NCBI GenBank assembly: GCA_003649205.1 | Contig: QMRC01000003.1 | Span: 207,048-271,047, forward strand | Direction of reading: 5' to 3' | DNA length: 64,000 nucleotides | Origin: Thermoprotei archaeon | Lineage (GTDB): Archaea; Thermoproteota; Thermoprotei; Thermoproteales; B15-G16 | Shown here: positions 17,053 to 25,693 of the stretch, piece by piece | Numbering within the stretch: position 1 is the first letter of the stretch | Layout: every line of letters starts with the position of its first letter | The notes under the pieces: generated by a model | Seen by the model: only the letters and a program-made list of their open reading frames with translations | Told to the model about the DNA's origin: nothing | Databases searched by the model: none | Made by a program: the position numbers and the translations under genes

Positions 17053-18117
17053 CTACATGCTCCAGTACCTACTGAGTAACCTAAGTAACTCACTCCTCGT
17101 CCTACGCCAGTAAGACCACGTCAAGTTATCACTAACGGTATCAGGTTCTAACGTGCACTCTTCTTCAAGTAGCGTACATAGAGTTGAGTAAACGCCTAAC
17201 CTCAATCCAATGCCATAACCTCCCTCTAGAGCGAGTACTAGCTTTGGTCTAGTGTATTGCCTCATCACCTCAATTATTTTCGTTACAAGGTATGTGAAGG
17301 AATTAACTGAGAGATTCATGTTTGTTATTGGATCTCTTCTATGTGCGTCGTAGCCTGCCGACATGAGTACTATACTGGGTCTGTACTGTGAGAGTACTGG
17401 TGTTACTATGTTGTCAACTACATCTCGATAGATATCGTCACCAGAAAATGGTGGTAGTGGTATGTTTATGTTATAGCCTTCACCATCACCCGCACCAACT
17501 TCATCAACGTACCCAGTACCAGGGTATATTGTTCTAGGGTCTTGATGTGTACTCATGTAAAGTACTGAGTTATCGTAGTAGAACACCTCCTGCGTACCGT
17601 TACCGTGGTGACAATCAAAGTCTACAATAGCTATTCTATCTATCTTCTTGATATTGACCAAGTACTTCGCAGCAATAGCTACGTTATTGAATATGCAGAA
17701 GCCCTGTGTAGGTGCTCCAAGTGCTCTACCATACCTACCTACGTGGTGTCCTGGTGGTCTAACTAAGCAGAAAACAGCATCGAAGACATCGCTCAGTACT
17801 AGGTCTATGGCTTTGAGAACACCACCTACAGCATGTAGTGCTACTCTGTAGGTTTCTTCACATACATAAGTGTCAGGATCTAGGAATCCACCACCTCTCT
17901 TAGAGAAGTCTTTCACCAGTTCGATGTACTTGGTATCGTGAACTAACTCCAGTAACCTCTCATCAGCTACCTCTGGCTCAATCAACCGTACCTTACTAAG
18001 TACACCTCTCTTCTTCAACTCATCAACTACACTCCTCAATCTCTGTGGACTCTCTGGATGTGATGTATGTGGTCTATGTCTAAGGTATACATCGCTGTAG
18101 ACTACTCCCACCCTCAT
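17053..18117 (-). CDS. Histone-deacetylase-like (AcuC/Class II) amidohydrolase
   Basis: 354 aa. The zinc amidohydrolase signature is intact: RPPGHH (about 131-136), DFDCHHGNGTQ (about 165-175) and SAGYDAHRRDP (about 249-259), which together supply the catalytic His-Asp dyads and zinc ligands. Archaeal members deacetylate proteins such as acetylated lysines or act on acetylated polyamines. No acetyltransferase is directly linked, although a GNAT lies 4 kb away. A C/D RNA candidate sits immediately upstream on the same strand. Confidence 0.9.
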   Translation of the reverse strand: MRVGVVYSDVYLRHRPHTSHPESPQRLRSVVDELKKRGVLSKVRLIEPEVADERLLELVHDTKYIELVKDFSKRGGGFLDPDTYVCEETYRVALHAVGGVLKAIDLVLSDVFDAVFCLVRPPGHHVGRYGRALGAPTQGFCIFNNVAIAAKYLVNIKKIDRIAIVDFDCHHGNGTQEVFYYDNSVLYMSTHQDPRTIYPGTGYVDEVGAGDGEGYNINIPLPPFSGDDIYRDVVDNIVTPVLSQYRPSIVLMSAGYDAHRRDPITNMNLSVNSFTYLVTKIIEVMRQYTRPKLVLALEGGYGIGLRLGVYSTLCTLLEEECTLEPDTVSDNLTWSYWRRTRSELLRLLSRYWSM

Positions 18118-18126
18118 GTAGGTACC

Positions 18127-18180
18127 TCAGTGAAGGCGGGAATTTCCTCATCTCCTCAGTTGCCCCACCTAACTCATCAC
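18127..18180 (-). ncRNA. Box C/D guide RNA candidate 4
   Basis: Minus strand: C box GTGATGA (18180-18174), guide GTTAGGTGGGGCAA, D' CTGA, C' AGATGAG, guide GAAATTCCCGCCTTCA (16 nt), D CTGA (18130-18127), 54 nt in all. A TATA-like CTTAAGAAAA around 18216-18206 is about 30 nt upstream. It lies between the GGPP synthase and the deacetylase-like gene, all on the same strand, with the D box only 9 nt before the deacetylase ATG. Confidence 0.76.
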
Positions 18181-18205
18181 GAGGAATATACTGTGTGTAA
18201 TTTCG

Positions 18206-18216
18206 CTTTTCTTAAG
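18206..18216 (-). promoter_or_regulatory. TATA-like box of C/D RNA candidate 4
   Basis: Minus-strand CTTAAGAAAA is centred about 31 nt ahead of the C box. Confidence 0.4.
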
Positions 18217-18262
18217 GATCATCACATATCAGGAAGGCCGGGTTAGCACACTCACTCGAGAT

Positions 18263-19330
18263 CTACTTTCTTCTCTCGATGAAGTACCTTGCTAACTCCT
18301 TAAAGAACTCTACTTCACGTGATCTCAGTGGTGGGTCAGCTAGTGTGAGTGACTCTATAGCTTTCCCGACATATTCCCTCTCCTTACCTAGTGCGTAGTC
18401 CAGTACCCCTCTCTCCTTCATGAGATCTCTAATCTCGAGAACATCTTCCTTGGTCAATTGTGGATTACCTAGTGCCTTCAGTAGCTTAGCTCTTTCCCGC
18501 TCATCAAATAGCTCAAGAGCCTTAATGATCAGTAGGTTCTTTCTCCCTTCACGAATATCGCTACCTATTGGCTTACCTACCTCCTCTTCTTCCCCAAAGA
18601 TACCGAGTACATCGTCGTGAATCTGAAATGCTCTAGCTGCATATGTTCCGTATCTCCTAAGTGCTGTTATCTGTCTCTCTGTTGCGTCTCCCAAGATAGC
18701 ACCTATAGTCAGCGACTCTACGAAGAGAGCGCCGGTCTTCAGGTCAACCATCCTATAGTAGTCTTCCTCACTTACATCATGAACGTATGGGTAGGTGATG
18801 TCAAGGCACTCACCTTCAACAATACACTTGAAAGCTCTCATATAGCTCTCAAGTGCTCGTGCTTTTTGGTCATCTCTAAACTTACTTGAGGTTATTGCGT
18901 ACATGCCGAGTGCTATCAGTAGGTCACCACCAATGATACCGAATGATAGTCCCATGTGGTTGTAGTCCCTTGCTCCGTACCTATCTCTGAAAATCATAGC
19001 ATACTTAACGTGGAATGTTGGGCCCCCTCTCCGGATGGTATCTCGATCAATTATGTCATCATGTATAAGCGATGCATTGTGTAGTAGCTCAACGCATGTA
19101 GCTACTCTATATAGGTCATCGACTTCACTGCCACCGACAGAGTAGTACGCTGCAACTAGTGATATTGGTCTAAGTCTCTTACCTCCTCTAAAGATGAACT
19201 CTTCAACATGGTTGTAAAGTTCCTCAACTATTCTGTACCTTAGCTTGACCTCGTTCAGTACCTTTTTCAAGGCTTCCTGTATCTTAGGTAAGTACTCATT
19301 TACATAGCCCTTCAATGCTACTGACGACAT
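18263..19330 (-). CDS. Geranylgeranyl/farnesyl diphosphate synthase
   Basis: 355 aa. The first Asp-rich motif DDIIDRD is at residues 91-97 and the second near IHDDVLGIFG; GGKRLRP (49-55) binds the diphosphate. The short-chain prenyltransferase condenses isopentenyl diphosphate into the C20 chain used for archaeal ether lipids. Residues just before the first motif are bulky enough to fit a C20 product, but chain length is inferred. It follows Hsp20 by 4 nt in an apparent PAC2-Hsp20-GGPPS operon. Confidence 0.92.
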   Translation of the reverse strand: MSSVALKGYVNEYLPKIQEALKKVLNEVKLRYRIVEELYNHVEEFIFRGGKRLRPISLVAAYYSVGGSEVDDLYRVATCVELLHNASLIHDDIIDRDTIRRGGPTFHVKYAMIFRDRYGARDYNHMGLSFGIIGGDLLIALGMYAITSSKFRDDQKARALESYMRAFKCIVEGECLDITYPYVHDVSEEDYYRMVDLKTGALFVESLTIGAILGDATERQITALRRYGTYAARAFQIHDDVLGIFGEEEEVGKPIGSDIREGRKNLLIIKALELFDERERAKLLKALGNPQLTKEDVLEIRDLMKERGVLDYALGKEREYVGKAIESLTLADPPLRSREVEFFKELARYFIERRK

Positions 19331-19334
19331 TCAG

Positions 19335-19781
19335 CTACTCCACCCTGATGCTGTAGTACTTCTTTACCTTCTTAGGTAATCTCAGCTCGAGCACACCATC
19401 CTTAAATCTTGCTCTTGTTCTCTCTGGATCAACTTCGCATGGTAATCTAACACTCTTCCTATATGCAAAGAACTTAACACCTCTGTAAACTATGTGACCA
19501 GTTCTAATGCTAACACCTTCAAGTCTAGCGTAGAGAGTAACCGTATCTTCACTAACAGATACCTGGATGCTGTCTTTGTCACGTACATACGGTAGATCGA
19601 ACCTTATCACAACTTCATCAGGAGTCTCGAAGATCTCTGTAAGTGGTTCAAGACATTGTGTTGATGGATCACAGAGAGGTCCTCTTAGCTCCTCTTCAAA
19701 TCTCTCAATCATCTCCCTAATCTCTCTCGTAACTCTCCTCATGAATCTCTCAATTACATCACCAATGTACTCACTACTCAT
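19335..19781 (-). CDS. Hsp20/alpha-crystallin small heat-shock protein
   Basis: 148 aa. A short helical N-terminal arm precedes the alpha-crystallin domain with PLTEIFETPDEVVIRFDLP and the closing DGVLELRLPKK (the GVLEL/xL motif). These ATP-independent holdases form oligomers and bind unfolding proteins during heat stress. It is the middle gene of the PAC2-Hsp20-GGPPS run (gaps of 12 and 4 nt). Confidence 0.92.
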   Translation of the reverse strand: MSSEYIGDVIERFMRRVTREIREMIERFEEELRGPLCDPSTQCLEPLTEIFETPDEVVIRFDLPYVRDKDSIQVSVSEDTVTLYARLEGVSIRTGHIVYRGVKFFAYRKSVRLPCEVDPERTRARFKDGVLELRLPKKVKKYYSIRVE

Positions 19782-19793
19782 TGCTTAACCCTC

Positions 19794-20564
19794 CTAGACA
19801 TACATTAGAGGTAACGTGTATTCATAACTCTTCTGTTGTTCTCTTAGAGCAGACATAGTTCTCTGCATTAGTTCCCTCAACTTAAGCCTTAGCTCCTCAG
19901 CCTCACTCTTCAGCTGTTCAATATCGACCGATATACCAGTTATCTTAGAGAATACCTCGAGTACTGAAGCAGCTGCACCTGGATCAGGGTACTGTAGGTA
20001 GGACTCAGCTAGTAAAGCAAGACAACTAATACCCTCCTTGACGCATTCCTTCATTATTAGTGCGTAAGCACCTGCAACAAACCCTTCTTCAATCAATTCA
20101 ACACCCATTTTCTCAAGGTACTCCCTATCACTACTCAACACACCAATACCATAGACCTTAGGCTTCTCAATATCTAACCTATTTGGCACTGGAACACCAC
20201 CAAGAAGCACCAAGGACTTTACACGAAGCTTCTTAGCTAGATCAACGATAGACCTAGAAAACACCGGTAGAGCAGATACCGGTAAAGCAACTTCAGAAGC
20301 TAGAGCGAGGACATTACCTGTCTGCGAGTAGAAGATTCTCACTGGTCTCTTAGGTTCACCCTTTCGAATTAATGCAATAGGTGGAAACACATCAGAGTCA
20401 ATATAACCAATCTCCTCCATATTCAAATTCCTAATCAATTGCATCACTGCTATGGCACCAACAAGACCAACATCAGGTAGACCCAGCACGAATAGTGAGT
20501 CTTGAGGAACATCTTTGTAGAGCTTGACCTCAACAGATACACCACTCACGACCTCACTACTCAT
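19794..20564 (-). CDS. PAC2 family proteasome-assembly-chaperone-like protein
   Basis: 256 aa, the usual size of archaeal PAC2 (COG2047-like) proteins. The characteristic LFVLGLPDVGLVGAIAVMQLI is near residues 24-44 and VLLGGVPVPNR near 115-127; the C-terminus is a long charged helix. The family is related to eukaryotic proteasome assembly chaperones; the archaeal role is not proven. It heads the three-gene operon with Hsp20, consistent with a proteostasis role. Confidence 0.85.
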   Translation of the reverse strand: MSSEVVSGVSVEVKLYKDVPQDSLFVLGLPDVGLVGAIAVMQLIRNLNMEEIGYIDSDVFPPIALIRKGEPKRPVRIFYSQTGNVLALASEVALPVSALPVFSRSIVDLAKKLRVKSLVLLGGVPVPNRLDIEKPKVYGIGVLSSDREYLEKMGVELIEEGFVAGAYALIMKECVKEGISCLALLAESYLQYPDPGAAASVLEVFSKITGISVDIEQLKSEAEELRLKLRELMQRTMSALREQQKSYEYTLPLMYV

Positions 20565-20604
20565 CTCGACACCTGTTGTGTAGTAGCCTCAGAAGTAAAA
20601 AAGC

Positions 20605-20610
20605 TTTAAA
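20605..20610. promoter_or_regulatory. Palindromic TTTAAA between divergent PAC2 and DUF211 genes
   Basis: TTTAAA reads the same on both strands. About 25 nt to each side would place starts near 20582 (minus) and 20632 (plus), giving short leaders for both genes; the plus leader includes GGTGAGG. Confidence 0.4.
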
Positions 20611-20655
20611 GAGGTACTAATCTACATTAACTTAGGAATCCTCGGTGAGGACTAC

Positions 20656-20928
20656 ATGTTAAGTAGTGATAGAGAAGTTGTCTGTAAATTGGTTCTCGAC
20701 GTCTTAAAACCACATAACCCCTCAATAGTTGACCTAGCAAAGAGCATACTGAAGGTAGCTGGGGTTAAGCACGTGAGGATATCTGTACAGGAAGTTGACG
20801 TAAACACTGAAACCGTCAAGATAGTGGTTGAAGGTGAAGGATTTGACTTTGAGAAACTAAAGAAAGTTATCGAGAATTTAGGTGCGGTTATCCACAGCAT
20901 AGACGAGGTAGTTATACGCAAAGTGTAA
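20656..20928 (+). CDS. DUF211 family protein
   Basis: 90 aa with the ferredoxin-like beta-alpha-beta fold expected of DUF211: LVLDVLKPHNPSIVDLAKSI near the start, VRISVQEVDVNTETVKIVVEG in the middle and GAVIHSIDEVVI at the end. The family is archaeal and of unknown function, sometimes suggested to be a small ligand- or metal-sensing regulator. GGTGAGG lies eight bases before the ATG. Confidence 0.88.
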   Translation: MLSSDREVVCKLVLDVLKPHNPSIVDLAKSILKVAGVKHVRISVQEVDVNTETVKIVVEGEGFDFEKLKKVIENLGAVIHSIDEVVIRKV

Positions 20929-20975
20929 TCTTCATCAATCTGTGCGAGAGTCCTACATCACTCAATCAGCTAACA

Positions 20976-21329
20976 CTACTGTGATAACTTAACCTCGTAA
21001 ATGAGTTCTCCTCTATCATTTAATCTCTTAACTAACTTACCTTCCTTCTCAAGCTTTGAAATTACTGTGAACACCTTACTCAGTGGTATTCTCCTTGTTT
21101 TAGCCCAATCGATTAAGTCCTTCTTCGTAACTCTCTTAAATCTTGTCAAGAACGAAGCAACAAGCTCCTCCTCGCTTGCTGTTACGGTTGTGTGTATGGT
21201 TGTTAAGGTTGGTGCTGTGGTTGTTTTTTCCTCAACTACTTTAGTTGGCTTCTCTTCAGATTCCTCGACAAAGGATAGGATACTCAATCCCTTACTCTCT
21301 TCACTCTTTCTTCTCCTCCTCTTACTCAT
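20976..21329 (-). CDS. rps25e: 30S ribosomal protein S25e
   Basis: 117 aa. The C-terminal 60 residues form the winged-helix S25e domain (RVTKKDLIDWAKTRRIPLSK, FTVISKLEKEGKLVKR). The N-terminus is a basic KRRRRK stretch and a Thr/Glu-rich linker. S25e occurs in Thermoproteota and eukaryotes but not in Euryarchaeota, which helps place the organism. Its ATG overlaps the stop of the upstream 220-aa gene (ATGA), so the two are translationally coupled. Confidence 0.87.
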   Translation of the reverse strand: MSKRRRRKSEESKGLSILSFVEESEEKPTKVVEEKTTTAPTLTTIHTTVTASEEELVASFLTRFKRVTKKDLIDWAKTRRIPLSKVFTVISKLEKEGKLVKRLNDRGELIYEVKLSQ

Positions 21330-21988
21330 GCTCGATCACTACTTCTTTCAGGCTCAAAAACCTTAATATCCCTTACTTTCTCCATGAGCAGAGTAAGCAC
21401 CTCTACACCTCTCATCCTAGTACCACAGAGATTACACACTATGTAGTAGTCTCTAACTGGACACTCGTATATGTATGAGGGTCTCCAAGTACGAGATACG
21501 TAGTAGTGCTCAATAACGTTACCACACTTGGGACAGGGTAGACCGTAGTGAGCTTGTGTAAGTAATTCGTTGTCCCTAACAACCTCAAGCATGTACTTCG
21601 TAGTCACTGTGTATATTATCTTCTCAAAAGATGCTTCAACCCTAGTATCGTAGACACTAAGACCATAGACATCTACCTGATACCTAAGTCCATACCATCT
21701 CTCAGCTCTCTCAAAGCTAGTCTGAACCTCGTACACGACAATACTCGGTATCCTACACAAGATTATCACTGAGGTACCTCTACCTTCATCAATACATAGC
21801 TTCTCAGCTAAGAACCTAGGATCGTGCCAAAACTCATCATTATTGAGTAGCCATAACCTAACACAGTGTGATCCAATAGAGACATCATACACATCTAGAT
21901 CGAGTTGAGTAACTTTTGTAGTGAAGTACTTAGCAAGATTGAGTACTCTATCGAGAACCTTCCTGTAGACAACTTCGAGCGCTGACAA
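21326..21988 (-). CDS. Zinc-binding protein of unknown function, 220 aa
   Basis: The C-terminal third carries two Cys pairs, CPKCGN (about 158-163) and CNLCGT (about 190-195), that should bind one zinc. The N-terminal 150 residues form an alpha/beta domain with segments such as VSIGSHCVRLWLLNND and GTSVIILCRIPSIVVYEV. I recognise no named family. The overlap with S25e suggests a link to translation. Short AT-rich spacing separates it from the divergent 74-aa gene. Confidence 0.6.
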   Translation of the reverse strand: MSALEVVYRKVLDRVLNLAKYFTTKVTQLDLDVYDVSIGSHCVRLWLLNNDEFWHDPRFLAEKLCIDEGRGTSVIILCRIPSIVVYEVQTSFERAERWYGLRYQVDVYGLSVYDTRVEASFEKIIYTVTTKYMLEVVRDNELLTQAHYGLPCPKCGNVIEHYYVSRTWRPSYIYECPVRDYYIVCNLCGTRMRGVEVLTLLMEKVRDIKVFEPERSSDRA

Positions 21989-22078
21989 GATAGCTGTACC
22001 TCCTACTATTATACCTATAACTTAACAAAACATTGACTTAACCTTACCCATTTACTAAGTCAGAGTTGGGTCAAGAAC

Positions 22079-22303
22079 ATGGTTGAAAATAGTTCCTGTC
22101 CTTACTACTGTGAGACACGTGATGGAAGGAGATGCATCTTCCTATCACCGGAGGAGTGGAGAATTAGGCATGAGAAGCTACTTAATTACTGTAGGAACGG
22201 AGGTAAGGGATGTTGCATCCTCGCTAGAGTACTACCACTACTAGATAGCTTTAGAAGGTATGGAGCAGGTAACCAGAATACTCTAGTTGAGAGCATTTGC
22301 TAA
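22079..22303 (+). CDS. Small Cys-rich protein, 74 aa
   Basis: Six or more cysteines are spread over the chain (CPYYC, RRCIFLSPEEWR, NYCRNGGKGCCILARV), consistent with a metal or Fe-S site. The pattern C..C...CIFLSPEEWRI...YC....GC.ILARV resembles small uncharacterised crenarchaeal proteins. Function unknown. It is divergent from the zinc-binding 220-aa gene. Confidence 0.6.
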   Translation: MVENSSCPYYCETRDGRRCIFLSPEEWRIRHEKLLNYCRNGGKGCCILARVLPLLDSFRRYGAGNQNTLVESIC

Positions 22304-22364
22304 TACTTTAATACCTAGTAAACAAGTCTAAGTCACAAGTAGGGAATTACTTGGGTGAAATGCT

Positions 22365-23069
22365 GTGTCACTAGGTATTAGAGGACTGCTAATGGACGTC
22401 AATGTTGTGCTTGACTACAGTGAGTATGTCAATAACATAGCTAGTATGCTGAAGAGAGAGTACCCAATTAGAGAGGACACGGAATCCATAGCGAAGAAGT
22501 TGAGGAATGAAATCGAGAGAAGGTATGTAAATGCTATAGCAAGGGGTCAGTTTAGAAATATGAAGGAGATAATTCGAGATAGTGTACGAAGACTACTTGA
22601 GGAAAATAATATTGTCATTGGTCCTACAGAACTCGGTTTCCTAGCCGATTCAGCTATGACCTGCATGATAAATGCCGCAAAACCCTATCAGGATTCAGAG
22701 GAGGCATTAGCTAAGTTGAGACAGAGAGGTATGTCATTGTGCATAGTGACTAATCTTGATGGTGACGTAGCTAGGAAGATGCTGATATCCTCAGGGCTAT
22801 TCAAGTACTTTATAGGTGTTGTTAGTGCTGACGTTACTGGAGTACCTAAACCAAATAGAAAGATATTCCAGGTTGCTCTCAAGAAAATGAGGTGTAAACC
22901 CACTCAAGTACTGGTCGTGGGTACAAGTTGGGAAGATATCTTAGGCGGTAAGACAGCAGGCATAAAGACAATACTCCTAACACGTGGAAGAGATATACAG
23001 ACATCAGTTGCACCGGACCTAACACTAAACAACCTAAGTGATCTACTGAAGATACTAGGTATCGTGTAG
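22365..23069 (+). CDS. HAD superfamily hydrolase
   Basis: 234 aa starting with GTG at 22365, seven bases after GGGTGA. The N-terminal motif I is unusual: LLMDVNVVLDYS has one Asp where DxD is expected, so the acid/base Asp is replaced by Asn-Val. The remaining motifs are present: IVTNLDGD (motif II), VPKPNRKIFQ (motif III Lys) and VGTSWEDILGGKTAG (motif IV, GTSWED for GD..D). The missing second Asp could impair phosphatase chemistry. Relatives include haloacid dehalogenase-like proteins. Confidence 0.75.
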   Translation: MSLGIRGLLMDVNVVLDYSEYVNNIASMLKREYPIREDTESIAKKLRNEIERRYVNAIARGQFRNMKEIIRDSVRRLLEENNIVIGPTELGFLADSAMTCMINAAKPYQDSEEALAKLRQRGMSLCIVTNLDGDVARKMLISSGLFKYFIGVVSADVTGVPKPNRKIFQVALKKMRCKPTQVLVVGTSWEDILGGKTAGIKTILLTRGRDIQTSVAPDLTLNNLSDLLKILGIV

Positions 23070-23085
23070 TAGAGGTAGCAGTGCT

Positions 23086-23559
23086 TCAGTGACCACCCTT
23101 AGCCCTAGCTGCTTCGTGTCTCTTCTTCAGCATCCTCTCCTTGTACTTCTTCTTCCACTTCCACTTATGTGTCTCATGTAGTCCAACGCTGTAGAGACCT
23201 CTCATCCTGTACCCTGCTGGTGTACAGCCTCTGAAGACTCTCCCTCTCTTCCTCTTAATCTTAATCACCTTCGGTAATGTTGGTTGTGGTGGTACAATCT
23301 CACCCTTCTTAACTTTCTCTAACCACTCTCTTAGTCGCTCAATGTTTTCCTGATACACTGTCTTCCTTCTCTCATCGACGTATATACCGAGTAATCTAGC
23401 TTCACGAACTGTTAGTCCAAGAGCTTCTATCTCGCCGATGGAGTATCCTCTACCTACCTTGTACATTCTCGGTGGTACTCCACCAAATGTAATTAACCTA
23501 GGTACCTTAACTATTGGTGGTGGAGGTGGTTCAACTCTAGGTTGCTGTATCTGGCTCAT
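23086..23559 (-). CDS. rpl13e: 50S ribosomal protein L13e
   Basis: 157 aa. The central segment [20 protein letters not shown] and the following helix [12 protein letters not shown] match archaeal L13e, which is short compared with the eukaryotic protein. The C-terminus is very basic ([26 protein letters not shown]). L13e is confined to Thermoproteota-related archaea and eukaryotes. A Pro-rich stretch (PRVEPPPPP) lies at the N-terminus. Confidence 0.9.
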   Translation of the reverse strand: MSQIQQPRVEPPPPPIVKVPRLITFGGVPPRMYKVGRGYSIGEIEALGLTVREARLLGIYVDERRKTVYQENIERLREWLEKVKKGEIVPPQPTLPKVIKIKRKRGRVFRGCTPAGYRMRGLYSVGLHETHKWKWKKKYKERMLKKRHEAARAKGGH

Positions 23560-23594
23560 AGCTTCACCTTATACCACACCACTAGTCAGATCTT

Positions 23595-23852
23595 TTAAGT
23601 ATTGCCTACATCCCTTCTCCGTACAACCCATAGACCTCTCACATTCACTAACTCCAGAAATCCTAGTTGTTCGAGTTCCTGAATTACAGCTTCAAATACG
23701 TCCTCTGTTACCTTAACTTCGTCTTCGACTAGTTGTCTAACCATGTCATAGAGCATGTTCTTCGGTATAGAATCATTGTGTTCAAGTAAGATGAATTCGA
23801 TAGCTCTTTTAACTAATCTGTAGCATAGTAGGTAGTTTGTGAAGTCTCTCAT
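23595..23852 (-). CDS. Hypothetical protein, 85 aa, winged-helix-like
   Basis: The sequence predicts helices then a strand pair (FEAVIQELEQLGFLELVNVRGLWVVRR), reminiscent of a winged helix. Its ATG (23852) directly abuts the TAG stop (23853-23855) of the AbrB-type gene, so the two form an operon. A role as a partner of the AbrB-type regulator is a guess from position only. Confidence 0.6.
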   Translation of the reverse strand: MRDFTNYLLCYRLVKRAIEFILLEHNDSIPKNMLYDMVRQLVEDEVKVTEDVFEAVIQELEQLGFLELVNVRGLWVVRRRDVGNT

Positions 23853-24044
23853 CTACCTACCCAAACTTCCTTCATTCTTAACCTCTCTAACTCTTAATTT
23901 AGCAACTGGTCTCAGCACTAGTACGTGGTCATCTGCTCTGTACTCTATCTGCATCACTGTACCAGGCTTTAGCTTCAGTGCGTTTCTGATCACAGCAGGT
24001 ACCTTGATAGAGAAGTCTTTCTTAACGACTACGTACTCTCTCAC
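23853..24044 (-). CDS. AbrB/SpoVT-type DNA-binding protein
   Basis: 63 aa. VVVKKDFSIKVPAVIRNALKLKPGTVMQIEY is the swapped-hairpin AbrB fold found in antitoxins and chromatin-like regulators. The protein likely dimerises and binds DNA. The downstream 85-aa gene abuts it without spacing; no PIN-type toxin is present, so a toxin-antitoxin function is not supported. A TATA-like TTAAATAAAC lies about 35 nt ahead of the ATG. Confidence 0.8.
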   Translation of the reverse strand: MREYVVVKKDFSIKVPAVIRNALKLKPGTVMQIEYRADDHVLVLRPVAKLRVREVKNEGSLGR

Positions 24045-24102
24045 TCACAGCACCTCGTTGTTGTAAAAGAGAAAAGTTTATTTAACGGGGTCATAAACCT
24101 GC

Positions 24103-24615
24103 TCATTCTCTAAGCAAGTGAGTATACTTAATCAACGTGTCATATGTATCCAGTACCGACTCGGGGATCACCTTAGTACCAGCTATCACAGGCATGAAGT
24201 TTGTATCACCATTCCACCTAGGTACTATGTGTATGTGTACATGCCCTTCAAATCCTGCACCTGCAACTCTACCTATGTTGATACCTATGTTAAATCCATC
24301 AGGTCTATACACCTCACGAAGCATCTTCAAACAACGTTTTGTAAGTACCATGAGCTCTGTAAGCTCTTCATCACTTAGCTGCTCAAGTGAGGGTACATGC
24401 CTATAGGGAGCAATCATCAGATGACCTGTATTGTAGGGAAATAGATTAAGCATTACAAGGCAGTACTTTGCACGAAAAAGCACTAGGTTTTCTCTCTCCT
24501 TACCTACTTCATCGCGAGCCTTACAGAATATACACTCCTCAGTGGGTTTCCTAATTGCAGCGTATTTGACATATCTCATTCTCCAAGGAGCCCAGAGGAG
24601 GTCTAATGCTCTCAA
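24103..24615 (-). CDS. HIT family nucleotide-binding hydrolase
   Basis: 170 aa. The histidine triad HVHIHIV is within GHVHIHIVPRW near residues 126-136, and a zinc-type CIFC is near the N-terminus (28-31). The motif NTGHLMIAPYRHV is typical of Fhit/Ap4A-hydrolase-like HIT proteins, which cleave dinucleoside polyphosphates or nucleoside phosphoramidates. It follows the TFB gene by 10 nt on the same strand. Confidence 0.9.
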   Translation of the reverse strand: MRALDLLWAPWRMRYVKYAAIRKPTEECIFCKARDEVGKERENLVLFRAKYCLVMLNLFPYNTGHLMIAPYRHVPSLEQLSDEELTELMVLTKRCLKMLREVYRPDGFNIGINIGRVAGAGFEGHVHIHIVPRWNGDTNFMPVIAGTKVIPESVLDTYDTLIKYTHLLRE

Positions 24616-24625
24616 GTACGTAGCC

Positions 24626-25600
24626 TCACTTCATCGGTATCTTAATGTCTAGTTCCTTAGCCAATTCCTTATACCTATTCCTAACTGTCACCTCAGTAAC
24701 TCTTGCTGCCTGTGCAATTTCTTTCTGCGTTCTCACTTCTCCAAGGAGGAGTGATGCAATGTAGATTGCTGCTGCAGCTAATCCCGCTGGATCCTTACCT
24801 GCAGTTAACCCTCTCTTTTTGGCCTCCTTAAGTATCTCAATAGCCTTCCTGACGCACATACCACTAAGCTTTAGTTGTTCAGCTATCCTAGGTACGTAGT
24901 CTATTGGATCTGCTAGTGGTACTCTGAGGTTTATCTCCCTAAGCAATAGTCTGTAGCACCTAGCTACATCCTTTCTACCGGACTTCGTGTATCTAGCTAT
25001 CTCGTCTAGTGTTCTTGGTATCTTGTACATTCTACAGGCTGCGTAGATAGCTGCTGCCATTATTGACTCAATAGACCTACCTCTAACCAGTCCCTTCTCA
25101 AGAGCTTGCCTGTATATGTCTAGTGCCTGATCCATTACGTGTCTCGGTAATCCTAGCTGCGAACCAATTCTCTGAAGCTCATTAACTGCCTGTGCTAGAT
25201 TTCTCTCAATGGATGTCTGCATCCTAATTCTGATCTGCCACTTCCTCCATCTCAAGCTCTCTAGCTTTCTCTTGAGACTTAGCTCCCTACCTGTGTAGTC
25301 CTTACCCTTCCAATCTATCATCGTAACTAAGCTATCTGGTGTCAATCTAGTTAGTGGTGAACCAACTCTACTCCTCTTCTCCCTCTCTTCTGGTGTAAAT
25401 GCTCTCCACTCTGGTCCTCTATCAACTATCCTCTCAGTGAATACGTAACCACATACCTCACAAATTATCTCTCCTCTTTGGTAATCTTGAACAAACCTTG
25501 TACTACCACAGATTGGGCACCTAACCTCTTCAGTAATTTCACTACTTACGTTCTCCTTCCTACGTTCCAAACCCCTACCAGAAGTAATTTCGGTGCTCAT
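24626..25600 (-). CDS. tfb: Transcription initiation factor B (TFB)
   Basis: 324 aa. The zinc ribbon uses C28, C31, C47 and C50 (CPICGS...CEVCG); the B-reader/linker follows ([15 protein letters not shown]), and then two cyclin-like repeats with [13 protein letters not shown] as the terminal BRE-recognition helix. TFB recruits RNA polymerase to TATA-bound TBP. It carries an N-terminal extension of about 25 polar residues. It is followed by the HIT gene. Confidence 0.96.
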   Translation of the reverse strand: MSTEITSGRGLERRKENVSSEITEEVRCPICGSTRFVQDYQRGEIICEVCGYVFTERIVDRGPEWRAFTPEEREKRSRVGSPLTRLTPDSLVTMIDWKGKDYTGRELSLKRKLESLRWRKWQIRIRMQTSIERNLAQAVNELQRIGSQLGLPRHVMDQALDIYRQALEKGLVRGRSIESIMAAAIYAACRMYKIPRTLDEIARYTKSGRKDVARCYRLLLREINLRVPLADPIDYVPRIAEQLKLSGMCVRKAIEILKEAKKRGLTAGKDPAGLAAAAIYIASLLLGEVRTQKEIAQAARVTEVTVRNRYKELAKELDIKIPMK

Positions 25601-25693
25601 AATTCGTAACCTTTATTAACCCTTAACCACGCTCCCCTAGTTCTACCCCCTAATAAACCTTACTATTTCTTAACTGAATGCCTCACAGCAGAT

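Noticed and set aside
20929-20975. C-box-like GTGATGT and TTGATGA on the minus strand after S25e
   Set aside because: D box is missing at the expected distance; the boxes do not form a C-D'-C'-D set.
23438-24406. Plus-strand frames opposite L13e, AbrB-type and HIT genes
   Set aside because: Complement of conserved genes; no start signals.
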